Positions 55,231 to 64,000 of a DNA stretch of 64,000 nucleotides are shown piece by piece. This stretch comes from Tupaia tana. Taxonomy: Eukaryota > Chordata > Mammalia > Scandentia > Tupaiidae. The stretch covers positions 50,953,337 to 51,017,336 of the forward strand of contig JAKSZU010000002.1 in the NCBI GenBank assembly GCA_026018925.1. The letters run 5' to 3'. Below the pieces are notes generated by a model. The model had not been told where the DNA came from, did no database searches, and was given only the letters and a program-made list of their open reading frames with translations. A program made the translations under genes and the position numbers. Numbering within the stretch: the stretch's first letter is position 1; each line of letters begins with the position of its first letter.

Positions 55231-55487
55231 TTTTCTTTTTGTAGAGGTTTTTGTTTTAGGGTGCATGTGCTCACCAGAGAGAGAGATAGACAGTGAGAAG
55301 GAAAGTGAAAAGTCACCCCCTGGAGGGATGGCCATGCCACAATCCCTTCTCCTCCATTCTCCTTCCAGGGTTGTGGACACGCATGTACATGCACCTGGCA
55401 TGAGTTTCAAGCCACCGGGCCTGGAACTTGAACTGCAGCCAGCCATGTGGAAGTCCTGCGACATAACCGCTACGCCATCTGCCAGTT
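55231..55487 (-). mobile_element. type A SINE with TSD
   Basis: Flanks CATGTCCTGTGGCTTTTTT and CATGTCTTGTGCTTTTTTT. Minus-strand head GGAACTGGCAGATGGCGTAGCGG. Confidence 0.94.
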
Positions 55488-56032
55488 CCCATGTCTTGTG
55501 CTTTTTTTGGTGTTGGGTTATTTCCCTTTTTTCCCCTGCTTATTTGTAGAAACTCGTTGTATATTTTGGATAGTAATCCTTGGTTATACATGCAAGGTGC
55601 AGCTCTTCAAGCCTATGCTTTTCTTTTTGATTTGCTGTTAGTGTCAGTTGTCATTAAGAAGTTTTTAAAATTCTGCAGTTTATCACTTTTCCACAATGAT
55701 TTTGCTTTAGTCATATTTAAACATTCTGTCCTTCTCGGGTGTCACATAAAAGTTGTCCTATAGTTCTTTATAAATGTTTACAACTTTCCCTTAACACATC
55801 TGAAATTTATTTCGTTCATGTGGTGAGGTATGAATTGATTTTTGCCTTTGAAAATATTAGCCAATAGTCCAAGTGTTATTTATTAAAGTCATCCTTTTGC
55901 CACTAATTTGCAATGTCACCTCTGTCATATTCTAAGTTTCTGTTCATATATGAGTGTTTCTACATATTTCAGAAAATTCACCCCATTGATCTGTTTATCC
56001 AAATGCTGATACTAGAGTATTTTAATTGCTAG

Positions 56033-56037
<5 letters not shown>

Positions 56038-56084
<47 letters not shown>
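56038..56084. repeat. (TA)n microsatellite
   Basis: About 23 TA dinucleotides inside the antisense L1. Confidence 0.97.
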
Positions 56085-56089
<5 letters not shown>

Positions 56090-56347
56090 GCTCTTGATAT
56101 TTAACCCTTTTTCTTTATACTGTTTCAAAATTGTTTTGGTTATTCTTGGCCTTTATTTTTCTGAATGGATTTTCTAATTTGTTTATCAAGATCAGTAGAA
56201 AAAAAAATCCTCAGGGATTTTGAATGAAATATATTTATAGTACAAATTTAGAACACCTGTTATTTTTACACTATTGTCTTCCCATGAACCCATGAACAGG
56301 GTATATCTCTCCACATTTTCAAGTTTTCTTTTATATCTCTCAATAAT

Positions 56348-56606
56348 TTTTTTTGAGAGGTTTTTGCTGTAGGGCGCATGTGCTTGCCAGAAAGACAGAG
56401 AGAGACAGAGAGACAGAAAGCAAGAAATCACCTTCAGGGTGGGAGGGTGGCCCAGCACAATCCCTTCTCCATCATTCTCCTCTCAGGATCCTGGGCACGC
56501 ACGCACATGCGCCCGGTGTGAGTTTAAGCCACCGGGTCCGGGACTCCAACCGTGCTCGACTACATGAGAGTCCAGTAGCGTAGCCATTGCACCATCTGCT
56601 GGTCCC
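56348..56606 (-). mobile_element. type A SINE with TSD
   Basis: Flanked by CTCTCAATAAT at about 56338 and 56607. Minus-strand head GGGACCAGCAGATGGTGCAATGG. Confidence 0.95.
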
Positions 56607-56646
56607 TCTCAATAATATTTTAAAGCTTTCTTCATAAAGTTTTTCA

Positions 56647-56650
<4 letters not shown>

Positions 56651-56692
<42 letters not shown>
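56651..56692. repeat. (CT)n microsatellite
   Basis: About 21 CT dinucleotides directly before the T-run of the next antisense SINE, so it may be an expansion in that SINE's tail. Confidence 0.95.
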
Positions 56693-56694
<2 letters not shown>

Positions 56695-56697
<3 letters not shown>

Positions 56698-56943
56698 AGG
56701 GAGATTTTTGCTATAAGGTGCATGTGCTCACTGGAGAGACTGAGAGACAGAAAGAAAGAGATAAATCACCCCCCAGGGAGGATGGTCATGCTGCAATCTC
56801 TTTCCCTCCATTCTCCTCTTAGGATTTTAGGCATACATGCACATGCATCCAACATGAGTTTTAACCCGCTAGGTCCAGGACTCAAACCTTGGTTGACTAG
56901 GTGGGAATCCAGTGATGTAACCATTACACCTTCTGCTGGTGCC
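56695..56943 (-). mobile_element. type A SINE, diverged
   Basis: Minus-strand head GGGCACCAGCAGAAGGTGTAATGG at 56943. CpGs are mostly lost. Confidence 0.9.
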
Positions 56944-56980
56944 CTAAGGTTTATTTTAAAGGTTCCACAGTTTCACTGAT

Positions 56981-57063
56981 TATTAGGTTGTTGGAAAAAT
57001 CATTACATATTTTTTCTGTTTTTCTATTTAAAAATGTGTCATGACTTTTCCAACACTTCAATA
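56981..57063. mobile_element. mariner-type MITE, 83 bp
   Basis: The left arm TATTAGGTTGTTGGAAAAAT pairs with the right arm, whose complement begins TATTGAAGTGTTGGAAAAGT. The inner part (TTTTTCTATTTAAAAATG) matches the copy at 41658-41741. It interrupts the antisense L1. Confidence 0.8.
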
Positions 57064-57252
57064 TATCTAAATTTATTTATTCCTGTTTGTTGTGATGCTT
57101 TAACCTGAAGATTTGTTTCTAAATTCTAGAGTACAACAGCCGTTAGCTTTTTGAATATTGCATTCTCTCTAGTTTCTCTCTCTAGAACTCCTGTAGATAT
57201 TAAACTTTCCCAGAATCTTTATTTTTTAAAGAATTATCTTAGTTAGCTTCGT

Positions 57253-57402
57253 TTATTTATTTATTTATTTTAATTTGACCAGAGAGGGACAGAATGAGAG
57301 AGAGGGAAAGTGAGAAAGCAAGCTGGCAGGTCTAGAACTTGAACCGCAGTCGGCCATATTAGAGTCCAGTACCCTTAATGACCATGCCACCTGCCAGCCC
57401 CC
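57253..57402 (-). mobile_element. type B SINE
   Basis: Minus-strand head GGGGGCTGGCAGGTGGCATGG; TGGTCAAATT end at 57275; (TTTA)n tail at 57253-57270. Confidence 0.93.
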
Positions 57403-57439
57403 AGTGTCTTTATTTTTGTCATTAAAAAAAAAAAAAAGT

Positions 57440-57670
57440 CTTGGTGGCCAGATTGTAGCACGGTGGTAAAACTCTGCAAGGCTGACCCCCACCCATGGGA
57501 AAGTTCTGCTTTTGCGTCTAGAGACCTCCCCTGAGTAGGCTGCACACACATGTGCTCATGATCTGAGGCTGGCTGAAACTGGGCATGCATCATGGTGTCA
57601 AGAACCTGATGGGGGGGTGCTGCCTCTCTGTCTCTCTGTTTCTCTCGCTCATGGAAGAAATAAATAAATA
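57440..57670 (+). mobile_element. type C SINE
   Basis: 'ggtggccagattgtagcacg', 'cccatgggaaagttctgctt', 'caagaacctgatggggggt' and CTGTCTCTCTGTTTCTCTCG with a GAAATAAATAAATAAAC end. Best preserved type C copy. Confidence 0.82.
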
Positions 57671-58039
57671 AACTTTAATCTTATTCTGAACTGTATTTTA
57701 AATTTTTTCTCTATTCCAGTTCTTTGTTGTACTTTTTTATTTAATACAAAATAAGGGAATTAACTCTATTCAAAAAGAATATTAAATCATAAAAGAAGGA
57801 CTAGAGTTTCAACAGGGTGGGGGAAACATTTCCATAAAAAAGCACAATGTCTCCCCCATTAATACCCCTAAAAAATAGAGAATGGTTCTAAGGTAGCTGC
57901 GATTTTTTGAAACATGAATATTTGTTAAATGGTTTGATGTATGCTAAGGAAAAGTCTCTGAAAATGGTGTTGAGAGAGACCACATATTTCACGACTGTAA
58001 TGTACTTTCCCACTTCTGCCTGTTGAACCTGTCAGGTCA
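57671..58039. other. low-copy sequence, nothing recognised
   Basis: AT-rich without a recognised family. Several short words repeat by chance only. Confidence 0.35.
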
Positions 58040-58255
58040 GTGGGATGCAAAAAAGCATGTGCTTTTGGTTCAATCAGACTTGGGTTCAAATGCCAACTTT
58101 GCTGTTCACCAATTATGGGACTTGGGCAACTTACTTTACTGAATTTTTCTGAGTTGCAACATCATCATCTATAAAACACAGGGTGATATGAAGTGCCGTG
58201 TTCAAAGGTTGGCCAACAGTAGGGCTTTATAAACAATTATCATTATTTCTTGTAT
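58040..58255 (+). mobile_element. MIR SINE
   Basis: 'atcagacttgggttcaaatg', 'gggacttgggcaacttactt' and 'catcatctataaaacacagg' are sense MIR text over nearly the full length. Confidence 0.88.
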
Positions 58256-59170
58256 AAAAATCGTAATCAGAACTGGTACCAGCATGTGGGCTATTCTCAT
58301 TTAGTATTTGAGATCTTCTCATTAGTCATGCCCAATTATAACCCTTGTGCTATGATGTGACCTCCCTAGAATACCCAGACTAATAATTAAGTAAACAAAA
58401 GAATCGTGGCTTGTGGAAATGCCTATGTAAGTGATATTTCACAAACTTTTCTTCTGCAGTAGCCCCTTTGGACAGCTATTGAAGAACTCAAATAGAACAT
58501 TTGGGGGCCCTTTCTTGCAGCAGATGGTGTAATGCAGTCTATCTGGGAGGCACACCCTATAAAGAAGACCTCTAGGACTCTTAAATGATAAATGCCCAGA
58601 AAATTGATTCAATCAAAATGGAACTGTTATAAACACACTTTCCCTGTAATTTTTCAAGCTAATATATTTAATTCTGTCTGGCAGTATCCTTTAAATTAAA
58701 TTCACTTTAGATGGATGAGTCCACTGGAAAACTATAATAGACCGATGCAGGAATTATTCTGCCTTTGGTGGTGTAGTCAGTGTTTCCACGAGGTGAGGCT
58801 GCCTCGTGCTTGGGGTGTGATGACAAATGTTGCCTCCACTAGGCTGTCCTCATGAATTCTTTCTTTTGTGATATTCATGATAGGAAATGGGGTTTTTCTA
58901 CATGCACATTTTAGTAACCAACATCCCCATAGGGACAGTGTGTTCAGGTCTTTCCCTTGGAGGGTTTCTGGATTGTACAACCACCAGAATGTACAGTAAA
59001 CTTCATCTTTACTGAACAACTTCAATTGGCCTATTCCTTGCATGCCATCATGACCCAGAGCTCAGAGAATGTTAGAGCCATTGGCACAATGGTGATCCCA
59101 TCACTAGTATCATTAACTATTTAAGGTGGAGAAACCTTAAGTAATTTAGTTATATTAATAATCATGATAA
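58256..59170. other. low-copy sequence, nothing recognised
   Basis: No recognised repeat. The minus-strand 88-codon frame at 58777-59043 has no motif I can name. Confidence 0.35.
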
Positions 59171-59171
59171 T

Positions 59172-59425
59172 TGGAACCAGCAGATGGTGCAATGGGTATG
59201 TCACTGGACTCCCACAGAGTCAACTGTAGTTCAAGTCCCAGACCCAGTAGCTTAAAAATCACACTGGGTGTGTGTGTGTGTGTACATCCCCAAGATCCCA
59301 AGAGGAGAATGGAGGAGAAGGGATTGTGGCATGGTCATTCCCTGGGTGCGTGGGGGTGTGATTTCTCACTTTCTGTCTCCCTGGACAGCAAATGCACCCT
59401 ATAGCAATAATCTCTTTAAAAATTC
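59172..59425 (+). mobile_element. type A SINE
   Basis: Head GGAACCAGCAGATGGTGCAATGG. A (GT)n of about 8 is expanded in the middle (59266-59283). End CCCTATAGCAATAATCTC. Confidence 0.93.
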
Positions 59426-59439
59426 TTATAATTAATATT

Positions 59440-59690
59440 TACCATATAGTTTCTATGTGACTGATATTATGCTAATCACATGTCTATATACATGTTAATA
59501 CATGTTTATATTCATATATTAATTACATTTAGTCTTCACAATAGCCCTATGAGGAGGTACTGCTATTCATCTCATTTTCTAGATGAGAAAAATGCATGAG
59601 GAGTTGAGTACCTCATTGAAGGTTGCAGGCTGTGGCAGAGCTGGATTCACACCTGGGCAGGCTGGATCCAGCAGGAGAATGGTCTTATCT
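59440..59690 (-). mobile_element. MIR SINE
   Basis: 'acaatagccctatgaggagg', 'ctcattttctagatgagaaa' and 'gtggcagagctggattcaca' are antisense MIR text. Confidence 0.88.
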
Positions 59691-60009
59691 TTACCATATG
59701 AATCTGAGGAGTCCTGGAGGGTCCAGAGAGTCACCTTCTCTACGCTCAGTGATTGCTGTAGTCAACTGACATGGGGAAGTCACGCTCTCTCTACCTGTGG
59801 CTAGTGTGCAACTCCTCTAGATACATTGTCTGAAAGGTTAAGAGTTAGATGATTCAGCTCTGCTTTAATTTAAGTTGTATGCCTGCCTTACCTTATGCTT
59901 ACCTTAGCAACAAAACTGGCACTTAGACTATAGTTTTGCTTTCCTTCTTTCTCTCCTTTTTTTCTTTCTTCATGTTTGCTGAGTGCTTTGGGTATTAAAG
60001 GAGGAAGAG

Positions 60010-60250
60010 AGGCCAGTAAGTGGTGCAGAAGTTAAAGTGCTGGATCCCATACAGCTAACTTCAGTTTGAGGCCTGGACCCAGCAGCTTGAAAATCACACC
60101 GGGAACATGGGCATGCATGCCCTCAATCTTAAGAGAAGAATGAAGGGGAGGGATTGCGGCATGGCCATTGCCCCTTTGGGATGATTTCTCACTTTGCTTC
60201 TCTCTCTCTCTGTCTCTAATTAGCATAGGCACCCCCGCCCTTTTTTTTAA
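60010..60250 (+). mobile_element. type A SINE, diverged
   Basis: Head 'gaggccagtaagtggtgcag'. The middle has 'aagagaagaatgaaggggag'. The 3' end is short, ending CATAGGCACCCCC with a T-run rather than an A tail. Confidence 0.85.
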
Positions 60251-60254
60251 GGAG

Positions 60255-60775
60255 TAAGAAGAAAAGGAGAAGGGGAAAAAAGAAAAGTTTCTTTTTCCTT
60301 GGAAAGCTCGTATTTTAAGTCAACAAAGAGGTCTAAGTCAATAAAGAGGCTTTGTAAATGTGGAACAACTAGGAAATGGCAGTGGCAGCAAACAACATGG
60401 CAGTGTTTGGCCATAGCCAATCAGACCTTAGGCAGCAAAGCAGGACCATCTTAATGTCTCCAGCCTCTTCCTCACACAGAATTGGCTGTCAGCTTTGCCT
60501 CTCTCTGGTGGAGTCATCGCCTTGATTGCCACAGCCCACCTTACCTGCTGATACTTTACAGGACCTTCTCGACAGAGCAGGGACCAAGTCCCCTGACTGA
60601 CTGGACACAGCATGTTTCAAACCACGGGAGGCAGGATAGAATTCCACCTCCTGAATTGACAGAAGGGAGAGTCGGGACATGAAATTGGCTTTAGCACACA
60701 GACTAATTCTTGTATGTCTTGAAGGGTCTGGAAATGAGTTATAAACAAATGTTTCAGAAAGACCCTCCCCACCCC
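60255..60775. other. low-copy sequence, nothing recognised
   Basis: A purine-rich start (60250-60290), then balanced unique sequence. No gene signal. Confidence 0.35.
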
Positions 60776-60777
60776 CA

Positions 60778-61028
60778 GGGCCAGCAAGTGGCGTGGTGGC
60801 AAGGCGCTGGACTCTCACGTGGCCAAACCGTGGTTTGAATCCTGGACCTCGGCTCTTGAAAATCATACCAGGCACATGTGTATGTGTGCCCAAAATCTTG
60901 ACAGGAAAATGGAGGAGATGGGATTGCAGCGTGTCCATCTCCCATGGGGGGTGATTTCTTACTTGCCTTCTCTCTGTCCCTCTCTGAAGAGCCCATGCAC
61001 CCTATGGCAAAAGAAAAAATAAATAAGA
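60778..61028 (+). mobile_element. type A SINE with type B-like head
   Basis: Head 'gggccagcaagtggcgtggtgg' is of the GTGG form seen in type B, yet it continues with the type A middle and end (CACCCTATGGCAAAAG). Similar hybrids are at 24610 and 22039. Confidence 0.9.
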
Positions 61029-61297
61029 CCTTTTATTTTGATAAAATGATTATAGATAAAGATTTCTAGTCTCCTCCTCTGTACTAGATGGAGGTACTTT
61101 CAGCTCTTAGAAGCAAGAGTAGCCCCCTGGCCCTCTCTACTGGTCACCCCTCTTCTTGCTCATCCTCTAGGCAGTTTGCTGCCACAAATGATATTTACCT
61201 TTACCAGCAGAATGGCTGAACGTCTTGACGTGATCACTGTCTCCTACTAACTCATAGATCATGAATCCTTCCCTTGGATACAAGAGGAAGATTGCGG

Positions 61298-61652
61298 GGA
61301 ACCAGCAGTTAGCGTAATGGCTATGTCGCTGGACTCCCATGTAGTTGACCGCGGTTCACGTCCCGGACCCAGTGGCTTCAAACTCACACCGGGCGCATGT
61401 GCGTGTGTGCCCAGGATCCCGAGAGGAGAATGGAGGAGAAGGGATTGCAGCATGGCCATCCCCCCTGGGGGGGTGATTTCTCGCTTTCTGTCTCTCTGTC
61501 TCTCTCTGTCTGTCTGGCGAGCGCAAACGCCCTATAGCAAAAACCTCTCAAAAAAAAAAAAAAAAAAAAAACAAAAAAAAAAAAAAAAAAAAAAAAAACA
61601 AGAACAAAAACAAAAACAAAAACAAAAACAAAAACAAAAACAAAAAAAAAGA
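61298..61652 (+). mobile_element. young type A SINE with long (CAAAAA)n tail
   Basis: CpG-rich; B-box region GGTTCACGTCC. Tail over 90 nt, A runs then about seven CAAAAA units. Flanks AAGAGGAAGATTGCGG and AAGAGGAAGTTTGCAG are probably the target duplication. Confidence 0.95.
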
Positions 61653-61675
61653 GGAAGTTTGCAGTTCAGTTCCCT

Positions 61676-61812
61676 GGTTGACCTCTCCATGCCAGGAACA
61701 CTTACCTATAGTCCTGGCTGTCTGGGAAGCCTGAGTGGTGGGACCCTGTTGAGAGTGTTAATCTTTTTGTTGTTGTTGTTCCCTCTTTCTCTCATTCTCG
61801 TAAAAGAAAATA
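61676..61812 (+). mobile_element. type C SINE fragment
   Basis: 'ctgggaagcctgagtggtgg', 'gaccctgttgagagtgtta' and 'ccctctttctctcattctcg' match the 3' half of type C. The head is missing. Confidence 0.55.
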
Positions 61813-61830
61813 GTAGAAACTTAAAAAGGA

Positions 61831-62085
61831 AGGGGCAACCCTGTAGCATCATGATTAAGGGAACGAGATCCTGTGTGGCCAATTGTGGTTCAAATCCCAG
61901 TCCCAACACCTTGAAAAACATGCCCAGTGCATGCATGTGTGTGTCCAAAATCCCAACAGGTATAGAAATGGAGGAGAACAGATTATAGTGTGACCATTCC
62001 CCACTGAGAGATACTTTCTCCCTCTCTGTATCTATCTGGCATGAGCACAAGTGCCCTTGGCAACAAAAAATGAACAAACAAAAAC
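61831..62085 (+). mobile_element. type C SINE
   Basis: 'ggggcaaccctgtagcatca', 'gtggttcaaatcccagtccc', 'aaaatcccaacaggtataga' and 'gtgcccttggcaacaaaaaa'. Same branch as 48607-48865. Confidence 0.78.
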
Positions 62086-62089
62086 TGGT

Positions 62090-62425
62090 TATGAAATTAA
62101 AAGCATGTTTCTCTAATTCTCTCACAATTCTATCTCCCAGCTGCCCTATCCTTCTTCAGAGGCTATTGCTTTACATTTTTTGGTGAGGAGTGTGGGAAGA
62201 TGGCCTGGGAGAGATATTCCATTATGCATGGATTTGTAATCATTCTTTAAAAAACACACACACACATATGGCAGCACCTTGTACACTCTTTTCTCCTTGT
62301 TTTTTTTTTTTTTTTCTTTTCTCTTCATAACGTGGAGACATCCATATCAGGATGGTCCATATCTGTATGCTGTATTACCTGCAAGATGTGGTGTAGTTTT
62401 CATACCGGTTCTTCTTCTTCTTTTT
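62090..62425. other. low-copy sequence, nothing recognised
   Basis: A short CA tract (62253-62264) and a T-run (62301-62315). No gene signal. Confidence 0.35.
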
Positions 62426-62427
62426 TT

Positions 62428-62688
62428 TTTTTAGAGGTTTTTGCTATAGAGCGCTTGCGCTTACCAGAAAGACAGAGAGAGACAGAGAGACAGAAAGCGA
62501 GAAATCACCCCCCCAGGGGAGATGGCCACGCCACACCACAATCCCTTCTTTTCCATTCTCCTCTCGGGATCTTGGGCACGCACACACATGTGCCTGGTGT
62601 GAGTTTAAGCCACCGGGGCCGGGACTTGAACTGCAGTTGACTACATGGGAGTTCAGCGACATAGCCATTAAGCTAACTACTGGTCCCA
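62428..62688 (-). mobile_element. type A SINE with probable TSD
   Basis: Flanks CATACCGGTTCTT and CATATCAGTTCTT. Minus-strand head GGGACCAGTAGTTAGCTTAATGG. A small CCACACCA duplication lies at 62529-62540. Confidence 0.94.
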
Positions 62689-62734
62689 TATCAGTTCTTT
62701 TTAAAGAAAGTTTAGGTCATTTTCAATTTTTTTC

Positions 62735-62903
62735 TTTGTTTATTTATTTATTTTTTTCCATAGGGCATGTGCACTTGCCGGAGAGAGACAGAAAGAGACA
62801 GTGAGAGACAGTGAGAAGGAAAGTGAGAAATCACCCCTCCCCTCCGGGGGGGATGGCCATGCTGCAATCCCTTCTCCATTCTCCTCATGGAATTTTGAGC
62901 ATG

Positions 62904-62934
<31 letters not shown>

Positions 62935-63127
62935 GGTGTGATTTCAAGATATCATCCCCCATGAGGGGGATGGCCATGCCACAGTCTCTTTTCCATTCTG
63001 CTCATGGAATTTTGAGCATGCACACACATGCCTGGTGTGATTTTCAGGCAACCATGTCTAGGACTTGAACCACGGTCAGCCATGTGGAAGTCCAGCGCCT
63101 TAACCACCATACCACCTGCTGGTCCCC
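62735..63127 (-). mobile_element. type A SINE with internal tandem duplication
   Basis: On the plus strand the block 'ggatggccatg' to 'cctggtgtgatttcaag' (about 62845-62950) is followed by a second version at about 62958-63047. The element is therefore about 390 bp. A (CA)n of about 13 units occurs in the first version (62905-62931) and is short in the second. Confidence 0.9.
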
Positions 63128-63250
63128 ATTTTTAATTTTTTGTTATTACAAACAATGCTTATATATAAGTATATTTATAGAATAAATCCCTCTAAATGGA
63201 ATTGTTGGGTCAAATGGTATGTAGACTTTAAAAACTGAAATATTAATAGT
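63128..63250 (-). mobile_element. antisense L1 3'-region fragment
   Basis: 'ttttgttattacaaacaatg' and 'aatggaattgttgggtcaaa' are common antisense L1 text. 62690-62735 ('gtttaggtcattttcaattt') is its left continuation, split by the SINE. Confidence 0.65.
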
Positions 63251-64000
63251 TTAAATATACAAAAAGTCTAAAACTAATGTAACTAACACTATCCCAGGTT
63301 ATTACATCTCAACGAGGAGTCATGTTTCATTTAGTAAGCACTGCAATGCAAAGTCACCACATGGATTATGTATTAATTTTTCAGAATAAGGGGATTATTG
63401 GTTTTGATTTAAGATCTGGAAGCTTGCATTCAAAAGCTGGGATTGTAAACAGAGTCCATCTAATAGCTTCAGCGATGTCTAAAGTGGGCGTTTTCTCTAA
63501 CCCATCACTTGTGTGTTCCTGAATATAGCTTTTTGGTATGCATGACCCTAACCAGTGAGAGCTTCTAGGCCTCACCTAACAGGTCTATGGGGTCTGCAAA
63601 AACATTTGAACTAGCTAACAAGTGACCTTGGGCCATTGATTCTTTCCCAGGTATCCAGTCATACAAGTAAGTGACTTTACAGGGATTCGTTTCATTACTT
63701 ATAAAATGGAATGAGCTTGCCTTTCTAGTCTTATCTTTTAAATGGACTATGGCCTAATTTCTTTGTAAAGGCATGTATGTATGTATATGTGTACATGCAA
63801 TTTCCATTATACTTGTTTTATCTCATACCTCATACCTTCTGCAATGACTTTAATAATGTTCTTCTGAATTGGAAGCCAAGGGTTTTCTGTGCTCTATCCC
63901 CTGCTCCCTTTGTGTTCTCTTCACAGGCTGAAGATAGGGTTAAGGTTTACCAGCTTCGCTTTGAACAATGATTGCAGTATTAAACACAGCCTTGCAACTT
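63251..64000. other. low-copy sequence, nothing recognised
   Basis: AT-rich, with a possible worn MIR piece at 63620-63715 ('gtgaccttgggccattgatt', 'ttataaaatggaatgag'). No gene signal to the window end. Confidence 0.35.

Larger units (their letters stand above)
53640..57230 (-). mobile_element. L1 LINE remnant, antisense (ORF2 3' end and 3' region)
   Basis: 54430-54720 ('cctgaagttcgggtttcttg', 'aatgttggaattgttggtca') and 55100-55170 ('ttaatttacatctccttgac', 'gatgaggttgaacacagttt') are antisense 3' region text. 55540-56040 includes 'gtagaaactcgttgtatatt' and 'aattcaccccattgatctgt'. 56120-56340 includes 'caaaattgttttggttattc' and 'catgaacagggtatatctct', the reverse complement of ORF2. The L1 therefore reads from right to left. 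SINEs, an LTR-like piece, a TA array and a MITE interrupt it. Confidence 0.8.

Noticed and set aside
61317..61988. 223-codon open frame
   Set aside because: It is a type A SINE read through its long A tail into unrelated SINE pieces; the poly-lysine/glutamine stretch is the tail.
1..64000. A new defence, biosynthetic or other multi-gene system
   Set aside because: No intact genes are present. The window is repeat-rich mammalian non-coding DNA.

Overview
The window looks like nuclear DNA from a placental mammal, most likely a colugo (order Dermoptera). The sequence shows no intact gene, splice-supported exon set, RNA gene or bacterial feature. Almost everything recognisable is interspersed repeat: ancient LINEs (L2, L1), MIRs, MaLR LTRs, a Tigger DNA transposon and about 60 copies of one tRNA-like SINE superfamily, roughly one per kilobase. 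The SINE head begins GGACCAGCAG, carries Pol III A- and B-box-like motifs (the best B boxes read GGTTCGAGTCC), and is followed in long copies by a C/T-rich 3' part and an A tail. My recollection is that colugos carry a tRNA-derived family of this kind (CYN SINEs). One old 7SL-derived (Alu-like) SINE points independently to Euarchontoglires. The species call is an inference, about 0.55.

SINE names used below are mine. Type A is about 260 bp: tRNA-like head, GGAGAATGGAGGAGAAGGGATTG-like middle, TCTCTGTCT-rich 3' part and the ending CCCTATAGCAAAAACCTCT. Type B is about 130-180 bp: head, short CT tract, TGGTCAAA and an (A)TAAA tail. Type C is a diverged, older group of related 200-260 bp elements.

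Layout. 0.4-4.4 kb: a minisatellite of about 75 units, each a 37-bp core plus a variable (GA)n run. 4.4-24 kb: low-copy non-coding DNA with L2, MIR and many SINEs. 24.2-26.4 kb: a Tigger1-like transposon with an internal deletion, itself holding several SINEs. 27-30.8 kb: a long L2 remnant in which endonuclease and reverse-transcriptase regions can still be traced. 34.9-37.1 kb: MaLR LTRs and a near-identical 136-bp duplication. 38.5-39.8 kb: a processed pseudogene of elongin C (ELOC) with 14-bp target duplications, inserted in an LTR and later split by a SINE. 40.2-46.7 kb: two sense L1 remnants. 46.7-49 kb: LTR and LINE ends. 50.2-50.5 kb: a G-poor pyrimidine tract. 53.6-57.2 kb: an antisense L1. 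57-64 kb: SINEs, MIRs and low-copy DNA.

No genes act together here. The content is a record of successive insertions, and the nesting order can be read directly: L2, L1 and MaLR first, then Tigger, the mariner-type MITEs and the ELOC retrocopy, then type C, and last types A and B. I did not find a new biological system. The most informative items are the ELOC retrocopy, the minisatellite, the 136-bp duplication and the compound SINE structures.
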